NCBI RefSeq assembly: GCF_012273895.1 | Contig: NC_052121.1 | Location: 2,666,001 to 2,730,000 of the forward strand | Source: Zerene cesonia | Taxonomy: Eukaryota > Arthropoda > Insecta > Lepidoptera > Pieridae | Direction: 5' to 3' | Length of the DNA stretch: 64,000 bases | Shown here: piece after piece, positions 39,738 through 50,900 of the stretch | Layout of the letters: each line of letters starts with the position of its first letter | Numbering within the stretch: position 1 is the first letter of the stretch | Notes under the pieces: generated by a model | What the model was told of the DNA's origin: nothing | The model's database searches: none | Seen by the model: the letters and a program-made list of their open reading frames with translations, nothing else | Position numbers and translations under genes: made by a program

Positions 39738-42700
39738 ATGCCACTCAAAAATTATCCTTTTGAAATTCGCGACGTTGAGTCAGACACCGCACATTTGTTG
39801 ATGAAATATTTTACAGGTGAGAATCAAAAAATTAATAATATAAATTAATTAATCTGTATTATTATATTACATCTAGATCTAAAGTACTACTACTTTTATT
39901 TATTTTATATGCAGCTAAAAGGTTTGTTGTGTAAGTAATTTATTATAATTTTCCATCCTTCAGTCAACCAAAATTCGGTGACATACATTTTCTTTTTGGC
40001 GTAAACAATATATAATGTTCAATGTAACACCAGGATGGTCATAATTAAGTTTAATTTATACTTATAGAAAGTGTAACGAGCTGCAACTATGAAACTTCAC
40101 ATCTATTTTGTTATAACATTGCTCTTTTTTATTTTTCACTTTTTTGACGGCCCTCAATATAAAATATTTTTACACACTTAGATTAATTCGTTAAGATTCC
40201 AATTTAAAACAAAATACACCGACTAGATAAAATGTGATTGTGGCACAAATATATGTCCATAGATGGGTAAATATATATCAAGTCGTAATATTCCATATTC
40301 ATTAAAATTGAATCCTTTTTTATTCAATCAAAAATAAAATAATTATAATAAATAAAATAAAATAATGCAAAACATTAAAATATGTAAGCATCTATATATC
40401 ATATTTTGGTGATTTCAAAGGAATTGAAATCACTAATACGTCGCGAATCAAATATTATGTAGTTAATTATTTTAATTCGATTAGTTACGTCACGATATTT
40501 AGTGGGTTAAATATTTTAGTTAATTATTTAGTTGACAATCTTATGTACCTTACCAAAAATTAACAATTTTGCAAAATATACAAAAAGAAAGAGACTTATA
40601 TAGTAAGACTTATATAGACCTATATAATTATATACTTATGTAGACTTATATATTTATATAACCTTGTATAAATATATGCTTGTGTTTAGTATAATTTAAA
40701 CTCTCTATTGGTGATTTCAATGAAAATATACTTATCTTTTCTATTTATTTACCTATTTTATTTTGGTTGATGATTTCCATTCATCTCAACACTAACCTCA
40801 CAGGTTCATTAAAAAATAAAATAAGTTTATGGATGTAAAATAGGCCAGCGACCATAATGCTATTCAAGATTTCGACATGACACTTCCACCTTAATGTCGT
40901 TGCTCTGGATATAGTAGTAGTAACTAATGGTTAAAAAGTCGTCATTTAAATAAGTATACCTAAATATAATACCTTTTCCCAATCACTACATAAATTTTTA
41001 TTTGATATGTACAAGAATTATATTTGAAAAAAAGGGACCACAATATTTTTACATAAGTAGGTACCCAGTGTATCCTACTATCCTACTAATATTATAAATG
41101 CGTAAGTTTGTAATGATGTGTGTGTGTGTGTGTGTGTGTTTGTTGCTCTTTCACGCAAAAACTGCTGAACCGATTGCAATGAAATTTGGTACGGTAATTT
41201 GGTACGGACAACTTGAACAACATATAGGCAACTTTTTATCCCGATATTCCTACGGAGGTGAAACCGCGGGGCGCAGCTAGTGATTTGATCAAGTGAAAGA
41301 TAAATGGGCTTTTAAGGTATACCAATATTATTACATGTTAGGAATAGTTAGGTAAAAATGAAATAATATACTAATGTTTCCGTCATTGAATTGCAATGAT
41401 TCAGAATTTTTATTTCCTATTTACGGTTAACTCGTAGATAATTTTATTATAAACAAACAACAATGACATGGTTTCAATCATGTTATCTTGTCGTCCTGAA
41501 GATAATTTACGAGTGAATATTATTTATGTGAAACTCAGTTTATGTAGTATCCTGTCTAACTATTATAATAAAGAAGTATTTTTTGTAAACAAACCTCATA
41601 ATGAATATATATAATTTAACGTTCTGAACGTAGTCTATATAGACTTAAAATACTTATTACAATATCTCTTTTCGCGAGAGTAAACGGAGTAGATCGAAAT
41701 TGTTTGTAGGTCACAAACAAATTGATAATTCTATTAAGACTATGATATAATAGGAAATATGTATATCGGAATACTCGTATAGCACAATAGTTCGTAATGA
41801 GATAAAAGAATAGCTTAAGAGGTAGACCGTAGCTTTTTGACGTAGCTACGCAAGATTGAGTTCTACATAGTTTTATATTGTAGTAAAATAACATTCACTC
41901 AATTTAATCGAAGGTTACTTGTTTTTCATTATATTATAGGTATTGAAATTACTTCCTTATCGATTTTCCAAGTTTTTTATATAACGCTCGGGCGTGACTA
42001 TTCTAGTGTATTTCCTACTTCCAGATTGAGTTCTGAGTTTAGGACCATTGTTTTTCAAATTGTCAATTGTTAATAAGTTTATGTTTCAACATATTATATG
42101 CAACAATACCTATGTAACTATTTATTATTTGCTACATAAAAATTGTATGTAGCAAATAATAAATAGTAACCCATTTTGATTTATCTAGGTTTATAAAACA
42201 ATTAAAGCTTAACTTGAATATAATAAATGTCCCCTACTTAATTAAAAAATACTACGGGAGGCCAAGAATGCCAAATGTGTAATTACTCGAACGTCTCGGA
42301 AACTTATTGAAATTCGCAGATTAGACGATAGCAAGAAAAAAGTTATGTTTTTAATTTTAGCGGTGGAGGAATGTTTCTTGATTAGTTTTTTTTATTGTAA
42401 AAAAACAGGGATATGGAAATACTCAAGCGCGTTTTGTTATTTTGACTGCTTTAGCATATCACTGAAATGTATATTTCATATCACGTTCATGATGAAAGGA
42501 AAAAAAGAAACTCGAGCACGTCAGATAATGAAATCGAAATTTTGCTGATCGGACATTTTTGAGCGTAACCTTCTCTAGGTTACGCTCAAAAATGTTTCAG
42601 GAATGTTGTTTCACCGCAGGAAATTAAAAATTATCAATATTTTTTAATTTCCTGCGGCTCCTGTGAGCGCATCTAGCAATATTAACTGCTCATTCTTTCT

Positions 42701-45700
42701 GGAGGTACTTAGCAATAGGTAAGGTAAATCTGACGCACTCGAGTAAATCCCAAAATCCCCTACTACTACACATGTACCTAATGTGTGTAGCGCTTGTCAA
42801 ATGTTTTTTTTTTTTTTAATTTAAGTATCATTATCAGAATCCCTAGTGACACTACAAAGATTTTATTTACTTTTATATGTTTATTAATTTTAGCCCATTA
42901 TTTCCTCTTTATAATCGCTATTTAATGTTTTCTATGAAGAAAATAGTAAGTACTTAGCTAACCCAATCAACTTTATCTACTCTCGAATTGAAGATTTATT
43001 CGAATTTTTGCGATTGAAGCACGTCATTGATGCTCCCGTCCTATTAATCATGGTGTTATAAGTAATATATCCTAGGCCGTTTTCTTTTCCTCACCATTCC
43101 TAGTTTATTCCTTCTTTCCAATCCTTAATACTTTCCTTTGCCCTTACACCATAAAAGCGGGCAGCGCATTCGCAGAGGTCGCTTACCATCATAGTCCTGT
43201 CATTATAGGGGGTTGGTTGACCTTGGAAAATCGACATACCCAGTATATTATCACAAAAAAACTTGTATTTTGGCATCCTAAAACTGTTCTCAAAATTCAC
43301 ATACAATTCGATGGTCGCAAGTTTTAAAGTCAGGGGTCAAAGGTCACAATTTTTTTTTTTATATTTTTTGCAAATATCTCGTTTTCTATGAGTTTTACGC
43401 TATTCTTTATATTTTTAACTGTTTTCGAGATAGAGGGCACGGTCAGAGAATTATCTGAGGTCAACTAGTAGTCTCGATCAAAAACTCGTAATATTAAAGT
43501 TATAATTTATTGCTAAACATATAATCATCATTTTTTATTAACTTTTAGAATAAATTAAATCTTTTTTTCTAATAATTCTAAAATTTATCAATTCAATAAC
43601 ACACAATCTCTTTCGGTAATTGAAAAATTATTAAGGGACATATTTTTATTATGTACATTCTAATTCTATTCTCATTTTATTATTATCAGATTCAAACTTG
43701 GTTAGGGCATGATTTAGAACCCTAAGGATGGGGTAGGACTATGAGTAACGGATTCTTGGAACCTATCATGACTATTTTACCACCAGCTCCTGCTCCAGAT
43801 GAATTGATATTTTTTTTAACACAGGAGTATTGCAGTTATACAGTATAATAGTATATACGTGACATATATTTACATTCAGAGTGTGTTGTTTATGACATGC
43901 CATATCTATAACTCGTAATAAGTACCTATGTTGTTCTAGATTAACTTAAGAGCCTTATTAATAGAGTAATTAACCGTGATCTATGTACCTGCAACGACAA
44001 GGTACAAAGATAATAAATTCCGCTATAAATAATGTTGATTCTATAATATTTTTCTTATATAACTAGCCTTTACCCGTACCTGTGTGTATAGTTTATTCCT
44101 AAAAAAGTATGTTAAAATTCCTCTCAGAAATTTCCTTTTTGTTAAATAATGTATCTAGCTACCTATACCAAAAGGTAAATCGGCCAAAAAATTTAGATTA
44201 ATATCCATCAAAAAATATGCATGAAAAAAAAATTATTATCCACAAAAAGGTCTACGACGTTCCTGTAGGAGAAGGTACCACTCCAGGATTACCTCCTACC
44301 AAACTCCTACAAAAGCAAACAAAAAAAAGTCAAATTGATAAACTGAGTCTGAGTCTTTGTTTGTTGGGAACGTCGGATAAAAAAACATACATAGATAACT
44401 TGTAGTTTCATAATCAGATTATATATCTATCTACTGTGTTTTTTTCCCAGGTGAACTAACGGGATTCGTCCGCGTGGGTCCTAAAGGATATTTCCTACCG
44501 AACAAATTCAAACAAGAAGCCCACAATATTTATAACTTGGAAATCAGGCCGAGTGATGTTTTCGTAGCTAGCTATCCCCGATCAGGTAAATGACAAGTGT
44601 GAATTTAATTATATGATAGCCGACGAGAACAACGTACATTATGTTTGTCTAAGTACACAAAGTTACGTTGTCAATAATGTTGTAATTCTCAAACTGAAAT
44701 GACTATAACTAAAATTAAGGTTTGGTATTCGGTTAAGTTAATTTTATTGCTCTTACGTAATAGGTACCTACATAATAGGGCCGATTACCTTGAACACATT
44801 TGTGGAAACGATTTATTAACATAGGTAAGAATAATAGAGCTAATAAGTGATATACCGTCGCTTATTGAGTGTTAGCAACTTCAGCCCGCGGCTTTTGCCG
44901 CAGTTCAACATCGCTAAATGTTAAGCCTTTAGTATAGGTACAGCATTTTATCGCTTATATTATATTTCTAGACCATTTAATGTTGTATCTCTGCCAGAGG
45001 AGCAGAGTGGGATACAAGTTCTTTTATCAACCACAATGTACCTTATGAAATACAAGTTTATTACCTGCATTTCTATTTTCAGGAACAACCTGGACGCAGG
45101 AGCTAGTATGGATGGTAGCAAATGACCTAGATTACGCCACATCCAATGCTATACCACTCACCGAAAGATATCCATTTTTAGAGTGAGTCTAAATATTTGT
45201 TAAATTAGTGTCTGACTCTGTGTCAACTATATGGGTATTCTTTTTAGAGTTAATTATTTACTATTTATTACACGTACCCGCTTAAATAAGTTGTGTACGT
45301 ACTAATTTCGTTTGAATGCTAAATAAATATTAAAATTACTTTGAGTATTTGGCTCCGTTAAATACAAAAACAAAGTGAATTGATAGCTTTTATTTCATTG
45401 GAACACAAAAAATAATAAATTACCACGGGAAAGAAAATAAGCAAACATGCAATATCTACTTTTATGGTAGTAACCAATTTATCTATAGATGTTCTTATAC
45501 AAATCGTTCCAGATTCTCAATGTGTGTCCACCCTGTTCTCAAACAGCGCTTCATAGAAGAAAACAGTTTTAACATGAGAAACTTGAAGATGTTAGAGTGG
45601 GTCACTCAGCCGGGGACTGAACAGATCGCTGCGGCGAAGTCTCCACGATTTGTGAAGACACACCTTCCACTCTCATTGCTACCACCAACATTGTTGGACG

Positions 45701-46988
45701 GCAAGGTGGTGTATGTAGCCAGAGACCCGCGTGACGTGTGCGTCTCATTCTATCATCTGAATAAGTCTATGAGGACGCAAGGTTATACGGGAGACTTCAA
45801 GACGTACTGGGAATTCTTTATCAACGATTTACGTGAGTCATTTTAAGGTTTCGATTTCTTGTATAGGTACTAATGTACATTGAGTAAAAACATAACGCAG
45901 TTTACTTTAAAAAATTGTTAATTGACACAAAATTTGGATATATTACGATAGCTAATCCGTTTTCATTTTAGATCACTGGACCCCATACTTTGAGCACTTA
46001 AAAGAAGCATGGGAGAAAAGGCATCACCCAAATTTGCTGTTTTTATTCTATGAAGATATGTCAAAGGTACGCTGCTGAATTAATGACGAAATGTTATCAA
46101 TTTGAGTTGATGAAAATCTCAAGACGTTATTTTTTCAAGGATTTACCGGCAACTGTACGACGCGTGATGGAATTTTTCGGCAAAAAATTCAGCGATGATC
46201 AATTAAATCGTCTCATTGACCACCTAAGCATCGAAAGCTTCAAGAGTAACCCCTCTGTCAACTACGACGTCATGAAAGAACTTGGAATAATGGTTGGCGC
46301 AAAGGAATTTATAAGAAAAGGTAATTTTGCTATGCTCTATATTACAGAATGTTAGAAATTAAAACAAAGTGGAAATCAGATATATTTTGACTTAAAAATA
46401 AATTTAAATCCAAGGGACATCGAAAAATGGCTAGGACTAAAAGATTATCATTATAAAATCATCATGTACGTCTCATATACCAACTCCTGGCGTAATTTCT
46501 GATGAAAGAAATGGCTTCAAAATTATGCCTACAACGCGGAGAAATTCGGGAACTCTTAATTTTAGTTTTCCATTAACGAGTTTCAATCAGTTATGCTATT
46601 TATGATCTTATAAGGATATACCTATTGCTTTTACTCGCCTTCTACCTACTAAATGATAATATCATCCTTGCGAATCTTAACAAGCGACACATCTCCAATA
46701 ACAAAAATTTCCTTTAGCTCCGTACCACCTATCAATTTTATTACAAGCCGTATTCTGAGACTTAAATCGATATTAGTTTAACAAAATTAAGTCAATATTC
46801 AATCATATAAACCCTCATGTGATTGAATAATGACTTGAATGATGAATAATTTTGTTTATCTATTAATGATAACAGGCAAAGCGGGAGGTTGGCGAGACTA
46901 CTTCGATGAGGAAATGACATTACAAGCAGAGAAATGGATGGCTGATAACCTACGCGACACTGACTTGCGCTTCCCTCATTTACAATAA
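39738..46988 (+). CDS. cytosolic sulfotransferase (SULT), complete, 7 exons
   Basis: Exons 39738-39816, 44451-44585, 45083-45182, 45513-45832, 45972-46066, 46140-46320 and 46876-46988, all with GT..AG joins, give 341 codons (340 aa). The enzyme would transfer sulfate from PAPS to small hydroxyl or amine acceptors in the cytosol. Visible motifs: the 5'-phosphosulfate loop YPRSGTTW (68-75; Arg in place of the vertebrate Lys, as is common in insect SULTs), catalytic His155 in KTHLP, the 3'-phosphate-binding ARDPRDVCVSFYH, and the C-terminal nucleotide loop RKGKAGGWRDYF. There is no signal peptide or TM segment, consistent with a soluble enzyme. Intron 1 is 4.6 kb and carries a Helitron and three perfect hairpins. 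Poly(A) signals lie at about 47150 and 47278, tail to tail with the MAP-like gene. Substrate cannot be deduced. Confidence 0.95.
41081..41280 (+). mobile_element. complete short Helitron in sulfotransferase intron 1
   Basis: Starts TCCTACTAATATTATAAATG after A, has a (TG)n tract at 41117-41139, CTGCTGAACCGATTGCAATG, and ends GGGGCGCAGCTAG followed by T. 200 bp, sharing its ends with 52604-53133. The 60-codon frame across it is repeat-derived. Confidence 0.8.
42117..42167. repeat. perfect inverted repeat, hairpin 1
   Basis: Arms 42117-42137 and 42147-42167 are exact reverse complements (21 bp) separated by 9 bases. It lies in sulfotransferase intron 1. Confidence 0.85.
42553..42595. repeat. 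perfect inverted repeat, hairpin 2
   Basis: Arms 42553-42571 (ACATTTTTGAGCGTAACCT) and 42577-42595 are exact reverse complements with a 5-base loop TCTCT. Confidence 0.9.
42614..42657. repeat. perfect inverted repeat, hairpin 3
   Basis: Arms 42614-42630 (CCGCAGGAAATTAAAAA) and 42641-42657 are exact reverse complements with a 10-base loop. It begins 18 bases after hairpin 2. Confidence 0.9.
43060..43195 (-). repeat. reversed, deleted copy of the 13.9-kb SINE-like repeat
   Basis: On the minus strand it reads GATGGTAAGCGACCTCTGCG then AATGCGCTGCCCGCTTTTAT and GGATTGGAAAGAAGGAATA, matching 13970-14130 with an internal deletion. It sits in sulfotransferase intron 1. Confidence 0.6.
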
Positions 46989-47159
46989 TCCTACACGAAA
47001 CTCATGCTGTCTTTCATCATTTACGAATCTTTATAGCTTTCGGTTTAAATAATCTCAATACGTTAATAGTTAAGAAATATATTAGGTTGTGGATGAAGCT
47101 TACGATTGCAGAAATAGTTGTACAAGTACTAGTAAATCTCTTCTCATCTGAATAAAATT

Positions 47160-47920
47160 GTAATTTCTAGTGTTCAGTAAGATACTTTCTTTAATTTTTG
47201 TACATTAAAGTTAAGAATAAAAAAGTGCTTGTTATTATTTATTACATTACATTTAAATTAGGTTTATTACGTATAGAAATAAAAGTATCTTTTACCCATT
47301 TATTCTCTTTTTTTTATCATGAAACCTATATCAAAGATGTTATAACAAACAGGGCTATGATATAAACGAATTGGTTTTCAAAGAAAAGAACATAAAGGGG
47401 TGATATAACCATTTATTCCAATAAAATGCTCTATTTTAGTATTTTTGTAACACCATGATATTAAGTTAAACATTGACACATTAAGTAAATGTAGTAGTTA
47501 AGTAAACATTTTTATCGAGCTCATACTCATAAAATCATAGCTTCGTTCCTCCATAAATAAAACAATATCTCAGTCCTTCCTTACGATTTTATTAAATAAT
47601 ACGGTTATACAAAGAGAATAAATTAAAAAGCCAGATTTAAAAATCAATCATTCGTCGGTAATATAAAAATTCTAAACGGACTCAATAACGGATAGAGGCG
47701 GGCGCCTCGGCGACCGCCCGCGGACGAACAAACATAACAAACGTGTAGCGCGCGTTCGTAAAATGCAAAGACTACACATATCTATAAGCGACTATATTAT
47801 AAAAGATGGGAGGGGTCTCCCGCACCTAACGACTCGCCGCGTCCGCGGCCTTAACTATATTACACTTATAGAAAAATCACAAAAATTCAAGCGGAAATAA
47901 TAGGAATCGGAATATGCAGT
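47160..47920 (-). other. convergent 3' region of the sulfotransferase and MAP-like genes
   Basis: The minus-strand gene stops at 47921. A minus-strand AATAAA near 47590 would give it a 3' UTR of about 330 bp; another lies near 47411. The plus-strand gene should end near 47300. A GC-rich stretch at 47690-47850 lies inside the putative minus-strand UTR. Confidence 0.5.
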
Positions 47921-50900
47921 TCACGCGATGACGTCGGGCAGCAGCGCGCCGTCCGCGGGCGGGCTGGGCGGCGCCTTGAGCGCGCCCCCCGCGCCCGCCG
48001 CGCCCGCCGCCTCCCCGCCGCGCTTGCCCGCGCTCCTCACCGCCGTCTTGCCGCCTGCCGAGCTCTGCGAACACATCCGCATTCAAATGATTTATACATC
48101 ACCAACTGATCTCTTTAAAGTATAATGTTCTCTCAATAATTATTGTAGTTTTTAATGTGAACAATTATGAATTTTGTCCTATGGTCAATTTATATCCAAC
48201 CATAGAAGTCTGATCATTTAAGAAAAATATCATATCATAAAATCGATCCGTTGCGACGGGAAAGATAACGTAAAATACAAACGCACTTTCGAATTTATAA
48301 CAGGACTAAGTATTATTCCAACCATGTTATACCAATAAAAAAATGTATAATCATACATTCCATAACAATTGTTTTTCACTTATGCAGTTTTTTTTTTTAA
48401 GCATGGACAGGCTTTTACGCTAGATTGTAATCTAACGTAAAGCTTATAAGCTTTATTGTGGATAAAAATTTTAACTAAACATTATTTAATAGTTTTAAAT
48501 AAAAAACTGTTTTAGGAATGAAATTACCTTAGTGTTTGCAGTCCTCGGAGGCGCAGTTTTGGCGGTGATGCGTTTGTTGGCGAGATCTTTGCTTTGTTTG
48601 TCCAAGGGAGCTTTCACTGGTGGCTTCGCACTAGCAGTCCTGAAGGTTGATATTTGTGAATTAAGTGCGTTTGTAAAGAGAATATTAGTGTTAACATAAA
48701 CAACAAATGTTAATTTTTAAATATCAAGTATTAGTAGGAATTATGGATAGTTTTTCAAGAACATATGAAGCACCCCAGGGTTATTTCACAATTATACATT
48801 GTTTATTATTTGATTCTAGATTAAATATTACTTCCAATTACACGTTTATTATTAATTTTTTTCACCAATCGTTAATAAGTGTCCAAAGTTTGAATTATGT
48901 ATGTCTATCCATATAAAAGTGGATTCCTCTAAGTGTGTCAGTTATATACAAACATGCAAATGAAACTAATAACAGAGTATTAGAACAGTTTACGTATATA
49001 TTATAATATACAAGTTAGGGTTCATATTAGCAATAACCATTTTGAATTAAGTATAACAATAAAACCTTCTAAGCAACACCCACCATTTTTGGTAAGATTA
49101 GTATCAAATAAACATTTGTTTTATCCAGTGCATTCGTATGGAAAGAAGTGGTTTATCAACTTATTTGACTAATTAGTCTTACTTGGTTGGTGGGGCGGGC
49201 GGGGCGCGGGCAGTGGGGCGCGGCGCGGGGCGCGCGGCGGGCGCGGGCGCGCGAGCCGGGGGCGCCGCGCGGGGCGCCGCGGGGGCGGGCCGCGGAGCGG
49301 GTTTGGCCGCCTTCACGTCGCCGTTCGTCAAGGGTTTCTTTTCAGGCACCTTCTTCACTTCCTTGGGCTTGGGAGCTGCCGAAAGTGTCGAGCTCGTCTT
49401 GGCGCTTATCGGTCGAGCCGCGGCCGGCTTCGGGGCCGCCGGAGCGGTCGCAGAGGGAACTTTGGGGGCCGCCGGTCTCGTTATCGGTTTGGGAGCGGCC
49501 GTCGTCGTCGGGGGCTTGGGCGCGGCGGGTTTAGGCGCCGGCCGTGCGGTCGCCGGTCTGGGGGCCGCAGGCTTAGCAGCCGCATCTTTGGCGGGCGCCG
49601 CGGCTCTCGGGGCGGCCTTGGTAGGGGACGCCGGTTTCGAAGCGGGCTTAGCACGCGCCGCAGGGGCAGCAGCCTTCGAAGCAGAACTTGGCGTCTTCGC
49701 CGCAGCGAGGCGCGGAGAAGCCGTGGCCGGCGACCGTGGAGTTGTCGCAGTCAGTGACGTCCGCGCCGGCGCAGTCGTTTTGGAGATGGTCTTTGGCGCC
49801 CTTGGTGTGGGCGTCGTAGGTGATTTCTTAGCGGGCGCTTTGGGCTTAGCCGCTGCGGCCGCGACCGCGGCGGCGGCGACCGTGGCTCCAGCCAGCGCGG
49901 CCGCGGGCGCCGCGATGGGCGTGTCGCTGAGCGGCGCGGCATCCTGCTCCCCTTGGACGGCAGGGGTGGGCGGCGGCGTGCCGGCCGGCCGCACCTCGTC
50001 CTCTTGTTGTATTTCACTAGTAACTGGCACGCAAATCTCTTGCGCGCGAGACTCAGGAATGCCGATGTCAATATCCGTGACGAGGTCGGAACGAGTCTGC
50101 TCAGGGACGATATCCGGGGCGGGAGCGTTCTCTTCGCGTGAAGCTTCCTTAGCTTCCATTTGTGCGATCTCAGGTGTCGTTCTAGAATCGCTCTGCGTGA
50201 GGGCGACGATGTCTTCTGTGGGCAACGGAGACATCGCCGCAATGGTCTCCTTATCTTTCTCGGGCGCGGGAGACGGGGCCGGCGAAATGTCAGATTTTAT
50301 TGTATCTAATGGCAGTGGAGACTCTGAATCTTGAACTTCCTTCGATTGACATTCTTCTAGTGCCAGTGACGCTGCGGATTCCACAGGCGTGGGTGCTTCT
50401 TTTCTTATTAACTCTTCTGCGACATCTGTATGCTGTTCCTCAACTGGAGATGAAATTCTGTTGTCTGTCAATAAATTTTCTTTTTCTTGCGACTCACTTT
50501 GAATGTCAGGTACAGGGGACTCAGCCGGCAGTTCTTCAGATTGTTTGTCTGCTGGAATGGATGTTTCGACTTGTGATTCTATTGGGAATGGTGAAACGGC
50601 CGGCGACGGCGATTGTCGCAGTGACTCCTCCACTGGGAGCGGAGACTCCCCAACAGTAATCGACTCTTCGCCAGACATAACAAACTCCGTCGGGACAGAT
50701 TCTTGTACAGGTAGTGGAGATGCTCGCACAACTGGTTCTTCAACCGGTAGAGGAGACTCTCTTAGTACAGGTTCATGGACTGGAAGTGGAGACTCTCTGA
50801 GCACAGGTTCTTCAACTGGAAGAGGTGATTGTGCGACAGGAGCAGGTGACTCTGAAGGAGCAGGAGACTCCCTGGGCAGCGGAATTTCTGCTGCCAGAGG

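Noticed and set aside
47877..48125. A 69-aa minus frame (RRQDGGEERGQARRGG) and a 65-aa plus frame
   Set aside because: They are out-of-register readings of the last MAP-like coding exon (48064-47921), whose correct frame follows from the upstream splice phase.
49183..50659. Long plus-strand frames (383 aa, 119 aa) and a 163-aa minus frame over the MAP-like exon
   Set aside because: They are shadows of the GC-rich, Ala/Pro/Lys-coding exon: Gly/Ala-rich or Arg-rich low-complexity products with no domain, while the minus-strand frame joins in phase with its neighbouring exons.
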